From: Acanthopleura granulata
Taxonomy: Eukaryota; Mollusca; Polyplacophora; Chitonida; Chitonidae
Reading direction: 5' to 3'
Assembly (NCBI GenBank): GCA_016165875.1
Contig: JABBOT010000010.1
Span: forward strand, 7,409,875 to 7,473,874
Length of the DNA: 64,000 bases
The stretch's first letter is position 1. Each line of letters opens with the position of its first letter. Of the stretch, positions 51,056-62,835 are shown piece by piece. The position numbers and the translations under genes were made by a program. The notes under the pieces were generated by a model. That model made no database searches and was not told the origin of the DNA. It worked only from the letters and a program-made list of their open reading frames with translations.

Positions 51056-51673
51056 TGAACAAAGACACAGTGGGCAGTTCCTTCCTGTTTCTCAGTATTA
51101 GGAGAAAATCAGTTTTCCTGACGTCAGACACTGCTGTGGCTTGTATAAAAGTGTCTAATGTTGAAACTGGCTTGTTTTACTCTGCTGGTCCCCCTAGATC
51201 ATTATAACCATATCTCAACAACATTTGTCGTGTTTGCTTTTTGTTTATTGTCTTGATTTATCTAGCAAACCTGTCTTGACCCTTGCCGTATGAGGGAATG
51301 TGTCTGATCTGGGACTAATAAAACAGATATTATACTAGTCCCAAGTCTGACAGAGCAGCCAGATCAGCGTGAGAGTGACCATCGCGTGTTTATTTCAACA
51401 AGGTACAGCCTGATAAATGACATTATCATGTATTTAAAGAGACTTAATCGCCCAAAATTGGGATTTTTGAACAAATACTGATTGTGACGTCTTAACGAAG
51501 TTTTGAAGTTTGTTTATAAACTAAATCAATCACGATGAAATGAAAAAAAATATTCATTCAGTATGTAGCTTGCACGAGCCCGGAGAAGTTCTGTCGTTAT
51601 TCAAATTCAACACATAGAGGGCGAGCCATGTTTGACGTTGTAACACGGACACAACAACAACATTTGCACTCAC

Positions 51674-51823
51674 CTATCTAGCCGTGTAGTTTTGCAACAA
51701 CTGACCACCAATTACAACTCCAGACTTGCTTGTCAATCTGCTGAGCTCTCTTTTACGCCTCTTTTTGGCCGATCCAGTGACGAGCGAGCCATAAATCCTT
51801 CTCTTACGCGTGTCATCAGTCAT
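51674..51823 (-). CDS. candidate small basic ORF ending exactly at a splice donor
   Basis: A 49-codon minus-strand ORF, MTDDTRKRRIYGSLVTG then SAKKRRKRELSRLTSKSG, with a good Kozak context (AACATGA). Its TAG stop forms the last three bases before a consensus donor (GATAG|GTGAGT at 51674/51673). It may be a small protein, a uORF in a noncoding first exon, or chance. A longer in-frame Met at 51862 adds 13 codons. No downstream exon was found. Confidence 0.25.
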   Translation of the reverse strand: MTDDTRKRRIYGSLVTGSAKKRRKRELSRLTSKSGVVIGGQLLQNYTAR

Positions 51824-53037
51824 GTTTGTTGACACATGAAGTTTATTGAGCGCTGTGCACATGCTTCAGTTCCACTGAATTGACAACCCCCCCATTTAAA
51901 TATTCTGGCATCCTTTTCAGTTTTCAGTATTTTCTCTTGTTTTCAAACATTCACTCAACATACAATGCTATGGGTGAGATTTGCGAAAAGCTTGTAACTT
52001 TTACCTCGAGAAAAATACCTAATCCTCATGTCATTCTGTAATCACACTAAAATACATAGTATCTGATCGACCACGGCCCTGTAAGATTGAGATTTGTGAT
52101 TTGTATAAATATTCGCTGCTAGTCATTATGCTGTTATGAATGTATTTATATGCATCCTTGCCTAATGTGAATTTAAGAATACCTATGTTGTACATTTACT
52201 GTGCTTTCAATTTTAATTATGCTTGCAACCTTTAGGTGTTCTAATGAAGTAAGAACTAAAGAAATTGTCTTGTTAAAGATGCATCTCAGCAGTTAATGCT
52301 TAGATCTTCAAAACACACAGCTGCAAATGTTTTTGGTTGACTTTAAGACTTCCAAATATAAATTGTTTAATCGAGGAGAAATATCAGATAGCGTTTTACA
52401 TAATCATTGAAGGGAAATTGTGCAGAGTGTAATGTACCGTGATTCTACTTCATACAGCTTTGTTTAGGTTAAACATCTGCCAGGGGAAATCCATTTATGA
52501 ACTCTTTTCATCTGTAATATTAATAGTCTTCATGTATAATATTGTCCAGAATATTATTCTTTTGACAATATGTTACCGATTGTAGGACCGTATATAAATA
52601 AAGTCATTGTTATATTCATGTAAGTTGAATTTTCTGCTAATTTACATCTCTTCTAGCTTTTCTAGAAAATGGTTTGCCCCCATTTAATTAAATGTTTTAG
52701 ATTTTCTTAATCAAGAGCATATATCAAAACGTATGTATACCAATGAAGCTGCCTTCAAAGTAATTAATATTCTGTAGAGATATCTTTCGTGTGTTTATTT
52801 TATTTATTGTATGATTTGTGTACATGATATATTGTAACCTTATGTATCTCTTATTTTTTTAGAGCATTAAACTTTTATAAAGAATGAGGGCAGTTTATTA
52901 CATTTTGTCTTCATCAAGCCCAATATAGGTGTTAAAATGATGTCTGCAAATTCCCAATGGTATAACAGAAATGCGTCCTGGAAAAAAAATTCATTTCCTC
53001 TTCACTGGAGACGGAAAATTGGGATCATGAATGTATT

Positions 53038-53280
53038 TGATTTATTTATTTGATTAGTGTTTTATGCCGTACTCAAGAATATTTCACTTATAGGACGGCG
53101 GCCAGCGTTATGGTTGGAGGAAACCGTCGACAATCCGCAGGTTGCTTGAGGGCATGACGGCTGGTGATGAAGCCAGCATGAGCTGGACTTGAACTCACAA
53201 CGACTGCATTGGTGAGCGCCACTGGGTCATAACATTGTGTTGGCGCACTATCCCCCTCGGCCTCGGAGGCGCCTGCATGC
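53038..53280 (-). mobile_element. SINE family 1, near full length, minus orientation
   Basis: Reading plus: TTTATTTGATTAGTGTTTTA, TGCCGTACTCAAGAATATTTC, GGACGGCGGCCAGCGTTATG, CCGCAGGTTGCTTG, AGCATGAGCTGGACTTGAAC (B box reversed), GGTGAGCGCCACTGGGTCAT (head). It is the reverse complement of the 48613 copy. Confidence 0.8.
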
Positions 53281-54510
53281 ATTTAGAGACTGGGCAACAT
53301 CTACGTGCAAGTCATTTCATCAGACATTTTACTGATTCTCGCAATGATCTTTTTACAGACCTATTTAAAGTCAGTAACATATGTCCTGATGACCAAAAAG
53401 CTCTGGACCGACCTTCCTAAAGCGCAAAGCTTAATTTGTAATGCAACATGGGGTAATACAGCTTGGGGCGCACAGTGTGAGTTAATGCTTGATTGACCAT
53501 TATTGACTAATTGTTTTTATTTTCTCTGGGTCATACTAGGTTCACTACATGTATCCTTGGTGAAGCAATTCCATGTCACCCAACTTGAAGTTTTTGTGTG
53601 CAGAATTTTCTCTGTACGATTGTTGAAGATCATCCGTTGTTTTCTGTGGTCTTATTCTGCTGCGTGCTTGTAACGTGAAGAGGGCTTCCTGCAAGTGGGC
53701 CATGAGCCCTTGTTAATCGGCTTCGGCCTTAAAACTAACAAGTTATGTATCTGTATGACTGATGCAGAAAGTTGATGTGTGGGAAGTATAATATTTCAAA
53801 ACTGAAAGCGGTCAGTTGGAAACATTGGCTTAGTCCCGAACTGGGGCTTACTGCTGGTCAGTACATTGGACACATATGTACGGAAGAACTGGTTATATAC
53901 AGTTTGAACGTGTTCCATGTCTTATTTTAGTAACACCCCCCCCCCCTTAACTTTTGTACAAAAAGACATTAAAGTCATTTTGAAAGCAATATCAGTATAG
54001 ATTTTATTGTCTCCTATTGTCTACTATTAGTGATTGCATGTTTATTGATTTTAGAAGTCTGACGTCATACTTTTCGATCTGGTTATATAAAATTAACAGA
54101 AGCACCACACCAATCAACGGAACAAGAATACATTTTATATGACACCTAGTATTATACCTGGGTTCAACAATAATGACAAAGAGTTAGTCATCTCCACGAG
54201 ACTTCAAGGGCCTATATCGAGAATTTCGGTGTCTTGACTTGTACATGGGGACTGTCTTAAATTCATAAAGAAGCATTGCACGTTGTTGGTTAAAGGATCA
54301 GTATTTGGAGACAAAGTAAGTTGGGAAACCACGAAGTTCTTACCTTTTCTGCAGTATACTCAGACTACATATGTATTCGACTGTTTGGCGGACTGTTTTC
54401 CTAACTGTCATGCAAGAACTTGGGCATGACGGCAATATTCAAATGCAAATACGTCAACCGGATAACATAGGCCTGCATACTGGTTACATATGTTCAGTCT
54501 TTCGTCGAGA

Positions 54511-54518
54511 ATGGAAAG
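54511..54518 (+). CDS. possible alternative first coding exon (Met-Glu), unknown gene
   Basis: ATGGAAAG followed by the donor GTATGTAAG, with A at -3 and G at +4. It leaves phase 2, exactly what the exon at 58477 needs, giving MER-LSCPLVW. It competes with 55221-55246. Eight bases are weak evidence alone. Confidence 0.25.
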
Positions 54519-55220
54519 GTATGTAAGCCCTTATTTTGCACGAACTTTTATCTACATTGATTTATCTACATTTGACATTCTACATTCATGTAGTAGGCCT
54601 ATATGATATTGCTCATTACTTTTCAAGAATTCGCGCATTAACTTTCGTACTTCGGGGGAAGCTTAATGCGTACATAAACCGAAAATCACAAGATATCGAA
54701 GGTAGTACAAATATTTTCTGAAACAGCACAAAAGTCAGCTAAATTGGAAAGAAAAATATAAAAGGTTCGATTTGAATCGATTAAACCGAAAATTTGGATA
54801 ATTCTTCGTCTAACATCCGCTAGTGATGGCAAAAAAAAAATGGTAATTTAGACCAATGTCACCGTTTCCAATACCTCAGGTAGGCAAGATAAACGTACAT
54901 GTACGTAGATAAGTTCAACTACACGCATAAGCATATTGCGAATACAGCTGGCCGACATCATCAGCGTTATCATAAACTTTGACTGACGTGACGAATCCGT
55001 TTACGATTGTCCCATGCATGCTGTTTGTGCACACGTGCTGTCGCTGGGAGAACGCTTTCCAAAGCAACGTACCTACGTCACTGACGTTCCGCATTGTGTC
55101 GTAGGCTTCTGATGCCACGTTACTGTTTACACGTAGGCCTTTCATTGGCGACTGTCGGTGGACGTGTCTCTCTCGTGCAATAGGCCGTAGTGGGGGAAAC
55201 AGCTCTGCAGCATCTGCTTC

Positions 55221-55246
55221 ATGGGCGGCGAAATGGAAGAAACCCG
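55221..55246 (+). CDS. unknown helical protein, first coding exon
   Basis: ATGGGCGGCGAAATGGAAGA then AACCCG and the donor GTAAGG; phase 2 out. CG plus the A at 58477 completes Arg, giving MGGEMEETR-LSCPLVW. The local sequence is GC-richer, as for a promoter/first exon. The first ATG has a poor -3 base (T); the second in-frame ATG (MEETR) has a better context. Confidence 0.45.
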
Positions 55247-55844
55247 GTAAGGAAGTTTTGCTCAGTAGAGTTGTCGCTGTATAGAAGTGTTGTTTTCGTG
55301 TTCGCATATAGCTGCAGACTATTTTTTCCTCATAGCCCGTTTGGGCTCACCGAATTCTGTTCGTTTGTCAGATTTAATTTTAACAACACGTAAATCATTA
55401 ACTAAAGACCGTTTTTTTTCTCTAGAGAGTCTTAGCCCGTTACAAATTACGAGCTATAGGAATTGCGTGGCGAGGCTATTTACATTTAGGCTGCACCGGC
55501 TTGAAATGCTGACGTGCCGTTCAAACCACGTTGGCCGCCCATAGCAAACTGAATTTAATTGTGGTACAAAAGAGGTGTCGCGGTAAGGTGGAGATTTGGC
55601 CTACATACGTGATATTGATGCAAAAATAGTATTTTCCTACAATTTTTATTTGGCAAAGTTAAAAGCCCCTTTGAAATCCCGATTTAGGGATGAAGGAAGT
55701 TGTGACCCAGAACACAACTTGCTCTAAACTTGTATCCGCATACTCCAAAACATTGTGCAAAAGATATTTGGGGGGCAACATTTCCTTCATGGTGAAAACA
55801 ACAACTTTGTTGTTTGTTTTACGCGAGCTCTGTAAAACATCACC

Positions 55845-55898
55845 ATAGGCGTCGGAACCGGAGGGGGGGCAGAGAGGGGCTGTCCCCCCCCGTTCCGA
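55845..55898. repeat. G-run hairpin element end
   Basis: ATAGGCGTCGGAA at 55845-55857 leads into TCGGAACCGGAGGGGGGGCAG; a reverse-complementary CTGTCCCCCCCCGTTCCGA ends at 55898. An inverted copy of ATAGGCGTCGGAA closes a 14-base C run at 58039-58051. These could be termini of one ~2.2 kb element or two insertions of one family. Confidence 0.6.
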
Positions 55899-56916
55899 CC
55901 TAGAGGGATATCTTTTCGGCCCCCCTCCCTGCCCGAGGTTTGCCGTTTATGAAATTTTTCAAGTCAAGGCGAATATTACGAAATGCTTTGGGGAGTGACA
56001 AACAAGAGATGAAATTTGCTCAAGCATCTTTAGTGGAAAAGCTAATTATGATATCCACTATATGATACCACAGTCTAGGCCCAGTGCATAAACCTATGGG
56101 TTCTAGGAAAAGACATATATTGGAAGAGAGTGTGGCCTATATATCCAGAGAAGGTATACGACAAATTACAAGATAGTTCCACTTTATTATATGTAGGATA
56201 TAATACGGCTACGGACCTCTGCTTCAGTGATTCGTAGGCGAGTGCCTAGACTAATCGGTCACCGAGGACCCGGTCCTTAACTGGTATTATTATTTTAACA
56301 GTCATCTTCATAATATTTTCTTTTGGAACACGTTAGTGTATGATTTTATTTTTACGTCACGTTTGTACCGAAAGTATGTGGATGAAGGATTCAGAGGATA
56401 CCTTAAATTAGCCATTGTTTTTCAGTTTTAATTTTTCACCTCAAATATTAATAAATGAGAAGCACTGGTTGTACATTTCTTTTTGAGAATGTAATTGTAT
56501 TTGGGTCGTTGTCTATTTGATCAAGATTTCGATTCGTTCCGTATCATAGCACACAGGTCTGACTGATGTCAACATTGATCAATCAGGAAATAACTTGAAA
56601 CCTGGAGGTTAATCATCCTACCAAAGTGCTGCTATATAAAAGAAAAATTAATCTTGATGTCCTGTACATATCAGCTGAAATTCCGTGTACTGATTTTTTT
56701 AAGCTATACATGTAAGAGATAAGTATACTTGATAAAATGCTTCTTCCTGTCTGCATTTGCCGTATTACTTATTAGAGTGAAGGATTCATTTTGATTTAGC
56801 AGTTTCTTGAAGTTTCCCCAGTGAAAAGATTCACATTTATTTTCATCTGTTTCAGAATACAAAGTTTAAAACAAATGTAGCGAACAACAGCAACATAAAA
56901 CCAAGTAGAGAGAGTG

Positions 56917-57213
56917 AGAGATTGTTTGGGGTTTAACGTAGTACGCAACAATGTTTCAGTCATGTGACGGCGAGGAGTCCTTCTGATGTGTGCCCTGAAA
57001 CATCATGTCGAAGACACCAGACATGATAACCGACCCAGTCATATTATACTGACACCGAGCCGACCACTCCTGTTTCTTAACTCTAACCTCTCAATGCTGA
57101 ACGCCAAGCGAGGCAACAACAAGTGGTATTTTCGGTGTGGCCTGACCCTGGCTTGAACCCGGATCTGCCGACCTCGAGGCAGACATTCTAACTACTAGAA
57201 TGCTGAGGCCGTA
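56917..57213 (-). mobile_element. tRNA-derived SINE, family 2
   Basis: On the minus strand it starts CGGCCTCAGCATTCTAGTAG with an A-box-like TAGTAGTTAGAATGTC and a B-box GGGTTCAAGCC. Its body includes (plus sense) CCTGAAACATCATGTCGAAG, TATTATACTGACACCGAGCC and CTAACCTCTCAATGCTGAAC. The body recurs at 59520-59790. Confidence 0.75.
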
Positions 57214-58038
57214 AAAACAAATACAATGTCAAAAGCCCACCAAGGTTGTGAGTGTTATTGCCGTGTTCATACGTGCCAAGCACAAATCTAATGACTCCAG
57301 GTTTAGTCCTAGGCTAGGTCGCATCAAAAAAGTTGCTGCTTCCTCGCTCACCATTATGGGGAAATAACAATGACTGGTTACTCCGCTATCGGCATAATGG
57401 ACTGGGTGTATTTGGCAGTTCCTCTCCATGAGGCAGTACCTAACAAAAGAGCGGTGCTGTATATTTACACATAACAAATAAATAACTCTATGTCTTCAGA
57501 TGACGTGCCGGTATGGAATATTTTTGACGTTTAACCCCAACCATCACAGCGCCAAGTAGCCTTAAAATCGCGATGATGCTTATCCATTTAATTTACAAAG
57601 GCGTTTTATTCTGCATTCTGAGTCCATATCCGTGATTAAAGTACAAGAATGTTTCTTCTCCGATGCACATTATTTCTAAGGAAATTCTTATGACAGAACT
57701 TATGATAATTTAGAGACATCACTTTTATTTATTGTATACCGCACAGTCTCCACATATATGAATCATATTTCAGAATATAAAGTTTCTAATATACTTGTAG
57801 CGTGATACTTGACGGTCAAGTTTGAACAGGATATGGTAAAGGAACCAGCTAAAAATAAGTCAACTCTAACTGTACAAGACATTTTCAGCTCTTCCCTCCG
57901 GTGGCATAATATTGATCAAAATGCGTCTCGGGGTATCTGGGAGCGCTGGGCTTCCTGGGCCTAGACGGCCCCTGGACCCTGGTCTGAAGTTTGCTGTGAT
58001 AGTCGATGCCCCCCCCCCCCCCACCAGGTCACGACAGC

Positions 58039-58051
58039 TTCCGACGCCTAT
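58039..58051 (-). repeat. inverted copy of the ATAGGCGTCGGAA terminus
   Basis: TTCCGACGCCTAT, preceded by a run of 14 C at 58009-58022. Exact reverse complement of 55845-55857. Confidence 0.6.
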
Positions 58052-58476
58052 GATTCAATGTTGAAGAACTAAATGCCAGGGTGACCTTTTTCGCGCCTTA
58101 ACGCAGTGGAGTCTTCTATGAAAAGCGTCTGACTTGCTTGCCCTTCGTCTAAACCTCGGTGTTTAAGTGTAATATATGGGATTACTGATCATGGCATTTT
58201 TCCGTTAATGCATAATTTACATTGTGTGTTTATGGTATTAATTTTAAGGCCACATGTCTGATTCGCGAAAGAAATAACGGTAACGGAAATTTATTGGCTT
58301 TGTAGGAGTTGACCAGGTAAACGGAGAACTTCGATCATCCTATTTACCCAGACGAGGTAACTGATTCTCTGGCAGTTGACAGCTGGATACCCTATATCGC
58401 CTCACTACATATATTTTTCTGCATTGGCCATCATCACTGTAACAACGAAATCACTCAACTTTTATACTGTCTTCAG

Positions 58477-58601
58477 ACTGTCCTGTCCGTTGGTATGGTC
58501 CAAGGACATTCTCTCAAGTCGACGTGAGGTAGAGCAGAATTACAGTCACGGGCTGAGGAGATGGGTGGCCTACCAAAGATACCTGTTACAGCTCGACGAG
58601 G
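58477..58601 (+). CDS. unknown helical protein, exon 2
   Basis: Acceptor ATACTGTCTTCAG ends at 58476, donor GACGAGG|GTAGGT at 58601. It reads LSCPLVWSKDILSSRREVEQ and NYSHGLRRWVAYQRYLLQLD. Phase 2 in, phase 1 out. Charged helical sequence; no family recognised. Confidence 0.78.
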
Positions 58602-58630
58602 GTAGGTCATTTCCGTGAAGTTAATGGATC

Positions 58631-58665
58631 GATTGATTGAATGATTGATTGATTGATTGATTGGT
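58631..58665. repeat. (GATT)n microsatellite
   Basis: An interrupted GATT run directly after the exon-2 donor region. Confidence 0.85.
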
Positions 58666-59519
58666 CGATTTTAATGATTTCTCTGCTTGAAAATTTTCGA
58701 GACGAAAAGTAATGTTCTTAGTTTGTTGTTTGTCGCTATCGAACAGGTTATAGATGCAAAAGAGTTGCAGAACTTTCGAGACGCATTGAATGTGCATGTA
58801 AACATTTCGAGAAGATTTGATACTATTTAAAGGCATCTGGTCACAGTCCTCCAGCCCGGTGTAGTTAACGAAGTACGCTAAATATATACTCAGAGAAAAG
58901 TATTTGTGAATTTATGATTCGTCTTGTTTTGAGCAAAAGTCTTACAAGAGGTATATTTATTGTATTTATTTATCGTCGGAAGGTTCTGCCTGCATGAAAA
59001 CTTCATAAGTTACTCTCTAGTAGTAATGCTGTGCCAGACATGCACAGCATTGAAGCTCTCAGTTTTTAGTTTTGTGTTGGAGCGTCCATCTTGTGTTGTG
59101 CCCGTGGAGATACAGGATACATATGTTGAGTATGTGTATATAGTACTTGAATGAAGATTAGTGGTGGATTTATTCGATATAACATATTCTAGAGGACTGC
59201 AAATGCCGTGTTCGTGAGGACTGAAAGTGGCTCGTCCCTGTGACAGAACATTCAAGACTGAGTTTAGCTGGCAGTCTAAATCACGCTTGAAGAGTGGATG
59301 TATATTGTAACCATGATATGTTTTTGCATGTATCGCTACAGTAATATATTCTATTACATTGTTTGAACTGAACCATCTGCATGATGCGGTTGTAGTTGCG
59401 TTGGATTCAGCTCACTGATTAACGAAATCCAGAGTAGGCTTACCCATGTAGAGCTCACATCTGAAAACTATTTATAGTTAGTATGAATTTATGCTTAGGT
59501 TTTAGATCGTACTTAATTT

Positions 59520-59790
59520 TTGCGTTAAATGACGGCGAGGGAACCTTAGTGTGAATATATACTTTATCTTGTGGCGAGTCTATGCAGACAAAGTGCTGTC
59601 GCCACTGGAACATCATGTCAAAGACACAAGACAAGACACCTCTACTCAGTCTCATTATCCTGACACCGGGCTGACCTTTTTCTTTGCTCTAACCTCTCAG
59701 TGCTGCTGCCAGGCGAGGCGGCAACCTACCATTTTTAAAGTGTTTGATATCACGCTACCAGGGATTGATCCCAGATCACCCTATAGCTTC
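59520..59790 (-). mobile_element. SINE family 2, diverged copy
   Basis: Shares AACATCATGTCAAAGACAC, TTATCCTGACACCGGGCTGACC, CTCTAACCTCTCAGTGCTG, CCAGGCGAGGCGGCAAC and a decayed B-box region (GGGATTGATCCCAGATC) with 56917-57213. Confidence 0.7.
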
Positions 59791-59873
59791 CCGATTGGGG
59801 TACCTTATCAAGCTTGCTGCCACAAGTGTGAGGGTATGTCAGTGTTTGACTGGTCTGTGTTGTGTGTCTTCAG

Positions 59874-60006
59874 GGAAATCGGCGGATCCATTTCGTCAGA
59901 TCCTAGAGCAGATGATCAGAGACGCTGAGAGACAGGCAGACATCATCGACATGAAGCTGTCCAACACGGGCGACACACCTACTGGGGTGCTAGGGCGCGT
60001 GAACAA
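59874..60006 (+). CDS. unknown helical protein, exon 3
   Basis: Acceptor TGTGTCTTCAG ends at 59873, donor GAACAA|GTGAGA at 60006. It reads GKSADPFRQILEQMIRDAER, QADIIDMKLSNTGDTPTG, VLGRVN. Phase 1 in, phase 2 out. Confidence 0.8.
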
Positions 60007-60751
60007 GTGAGACTTGCCGGAAAGTTCCACAAAGGGTTTAAAGGGAGACTTATACGTTCCATGTATATCTGAATCGGCAGGTAGTCGTATCAGCTTATTT
60101 TACAATAAAAACAAAAACCTAACAGACTAATGTGGGAATTGGTAGACTCATAGCACAAGTTTTCGCTTGTACAGATTTGCACACCCAGAAGGCATGTGTA
60201 TCAGTGGTGCACAATATAGATATATATCATGTTCGTGACAACACCTGTCGAAGCTGATATACAGCCAACTAAAATCGAAAGCTTGTGCCATGTAATTTGG
60301 CCTATACGTATATAAAGTTGTAGGGCGTCGAAGGCTACGTTGTGTCATTCATATAAGTTTCATTCACCTTAAGTAGGTCTGTACGCTCAGTACGCTTGGG
60401 GAGACCGTTTTTAGTCGTAGTGAAAGCCTTGCATTGGTGTAGGGCTGTATAGGGATTGCTAACAGATGGACGATTATATGCTTCTTGAAACCATCCCGCC
60501 TGTACACGCATGCGCCAAAAGTATTAAGATGATATGTCTGCAGTTGGCAAAGTTATAACGACGTTAGATAGGATTTATGAAAAAAGTTCCAAAAATATTC
60601 ATGTGCAAAATTTGGTGAAAATGCATGGGCTGGTCATTGGAATAAGTGAAAACAGGAATTTACTTTATGACTGACACACAGCGTCCAGTCTTGCTCTCTC
60701 TTCTTATGTCGACCTGTTGTGATCGACTTATGTTCGATTTGTGGACAAATA

Positions 60752-60905
60752 CATTATTTCATTGGTGTTTTTTATTTTTTACCCGCTCAAGAACATTTCA
60801 GTTATACGACAGCGGTCAGCACTATGGTAGACAGAAACAGGGGGAACCCACGACCATGGGAGGTTGCTGGCGGAGCTTCCGATGTACGATCGGAGAGACC
60901 AGGGC
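60752..60905 (-). mobile_element. SINE family 1 fragment, minus orientation
   Basis: CATTGGTGTTTTTTATTTTT, ACCCGCTCAAGAACATTTCAG, TATACGACAGCGGTCAGCAC, ACGACCATGGGAGGTTGCTG. A short remnant of the same end lies at about 61602-61632. Confidence 0.65.
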
Positions 60906-60971
60906 ATTAATATATATATATATATTGACCTGTATGCCGAAATGTATAGTACCGCTATTTCTTCTCCACAG

Positions 60972-61101
60972 CTACGAATCTACACACTACCAGCCAGGCC
61001 GAAAGAGGCTGATGAGGCGAATCGCTGAAATAAGAGATAACGTCCGGATGATCAATAGATCTCACACTAAGAATGAAGTCACAGGCAGAAGCATTGCTTT
61101 G
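60972..61101 (+). CDS. unknown helical protein, exon 4
   Basis: Acceptor TTCTTCTCCACAG ends at 60971, donor GCTTTG|GTAAGC at 61101. It reads NYESTHYQPGRKRLMRRIAE, IRDNVRMINRSHTKNEVTG, RSIAL. Phase 2 in, phase 0 out. Confidence 0.8.
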
Positions 61102-61396
61102 GTAAGCACACGATACAGCATTATCCCATTGCTTACATACAAAATTGTATAACCAGTTTTGAAAATAAAATGAAATGAACTCCATAACAACTTAGACCTT
61201 TTCGGTACCATTTTGCAAAATTGTGATCAAAATTATGTTAAATCCCCCAAAATTGGCAAAAATCATCCCAGACGACACAGGCTCATGGCCCTTCGATTTT
61301 CATGGGAGAGTATTCTAATGAGTAGGTATGCGAAGAAACTGTCTGGAACAGGCATTGTTACATCGTTCACAATTTCCCTTGTCCTTGGTTACGTAG

Positions 61397-61509
61397 GACA
61401 CAGAAGAAGTCAAAGAGGCTTGGGCCAAACTGCAGAAGCACAGAACGTACCATCTGGCTGAAAACATTAACCAATTTATCACCTGTCTGGAATCACGCCA
61501 CACTTGCAG
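61397..61509 (+). CDS. unknown helical protein, exon 5
   Basis: Acceptor GGTTACGTAG ends at 61396, donor CTTGCAG|GTTTGT at 61509. It reads DTEEVKEAWAKLQKHRTYHL and AENINQFITCLESRHTC. Phase 0 in, phase 2 out. Confidence 0.78.
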
Positions 61510-62087
61510 GTTTGTGCATAATGGTTACGGCCATCACATCTGGAACAGCCCAAGTATGACGAATACAGTGAAACTGCGCTGTAAACTATCCATTCAGTTT
61601 AGTTATTTGATTGGTGTTTTATGGCGTACTATGGATGCAGCTAAACAGTCCAACGATTTATGAACATGGACCTTTAATTAATACATAAGCTACACGATAT
61701 ATTACGTTTTCAGTTGAACAATGCCCTGACACTGTTACTTCTTTTCATGATATCTGGGGAATTCATAAATGGTGAAGAAATACCTAATACCGTTCATTAA
61801 ACCAATATTCATTCTACTTTTTTAGTTCCTGTATTATGAATAAACCATCTAAGCTGCGCGAAATAGTATGGATCAAATTAAGTACTTCTTAAGAAATATT
61901 TACGTATTCAGTGGTGGCCTGGTTATGACTAATCAGCAAGAGCTACATTCGACCTTGCCATGGGACTGGTTGGGTGTTGATACCTTCCAGCGAAACCCGC
62001 AAGAGCCTTAAAGTACAAATGAAAACAAGAAGCAATCACGGAGATTCATAATTTTCCCTCTTATTTTTTGCCTCTTGAAATTTTCAG

Positions 62088-62193
62088 GGGTAAAGACTGT
62101 CAATTGGCCACGCTTAGTACTCGCTCGTTGAAGGCTGCTTTGAAGAAGCTATACCCACTTTGGAGGGAGGAAGTCGAAAAACAGCTTGTGAAT
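62088..62193 (+). CDS. unknown helical protein, exon 6
   Basis: Acceptor TTGAAATTTTCAG ends at 62087, donor GTGAAT|GTATGT at 62193. It reads RGKDCQLATLSTRSLKAAL and KKLYPLWREEVEKQLVN. Phase 2 in, phase 0 out. Confidence 0.78.
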
Positions 62194-62732
62194 GTATGTC
62201 TTGGTGTCCAACCCATGTTGTCTGTAATTAACACATTCAGGATCCCTTGACACAGACTGAGACACAGTACTGTTCGAAACCATACTGCAAAATTGTTTCA
62301 TTATTATAATTCGTATATATGGTTTTTAGCCCTGTACAGTTCAGCAGTTTTAGCGGTGTAGCAACAAATTAAAGCTACAAATTTGTATATAAATTTGTAC
62401 CTTAGTAAGGCCTCTGCTTGTGCTCTTGTTAACAGATCGACAGTAATAAACTCAGCCCATTTTGTACGGCATATTTGTTATATAGCTGTGTAAGGATTAT
62501 AGAACCTATAATAACCACTATATTTCAAAGTCTGTGTGGAAAAATATATGGAATTATGCTGCTTTAAAAAACACATGGGACAAGGAGGATGAAGACTAGG
62601 TGAGCGACTACAGTGTTTTTGGACATTCAGATTGTTGCACGCAAAGCAAAGCAATATTCAACAAATAACACCGGCATATTAACATGTCATTTTATAGTTT
62701 TGGAAATATTTGAATTTTTGTTCACTGCATAG

Positions 62733-62835
62733 GCTCATTGCCAAGAGGAGAAGAACAGCGAGTGGAGATGTGGCTCCAGCGGTATGCCTATAGCCCCGAC
62801 ACCTCCACCACCGCATGGCACGCCCCCTGGTGTAG
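62733..62835 (+). CDS. unknown helical protein, exon 7 (Pro-rich)
   Basis: Acceptor GTTCACTGCATAG ends at 62732, donor GGTGTAG|GTGAGT at 62835. It reads AHCQEEKNSEWRCGSSG then MPIAPTPPPPHGTPPGV, a proline-rich linker. Phase 0 in, phase 1 out. Confidence 0.75.

Larger units (their letters stand above)
49568..55220. other. intergenic region with SINEs; no secure gene
   Basis: It begins with the 3' UTR of the death-domain gene. It holds SINE copies at 50829-51055 (+) and 53038-53280 (-), an inverted GGGACTA pair near 51.31 kb, an 11-base C run at 53936-53946, a doubtful minus-strand small ORF at 51674-51823 and a possible alternative first exon at 54511-54518. Confidence 0.55.
55247..58476 (+). 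other. first intron of the unknown helical gene
   Basis: No exon seen. It holds a G/C hairpin element at 55845-55898, a family-2 SINE at 56917-57213 and a C-run element ending at 58051. Confidence 0.45.

Noticed and set aside
54915..55307. 130-codon minus-strand ORF overlapping the first exon at 55221
   Set aside because: Locally GC-rich promoter-like DNA favours chance ORFs; no domain or splice continuation was found.
60646..61152. 168-codon plus-strand ORF
   Set aside because: Spans a SINE fragment and an AT repeat, then runs through the acceptor into real exon 4; only 60972-61101 is supported.
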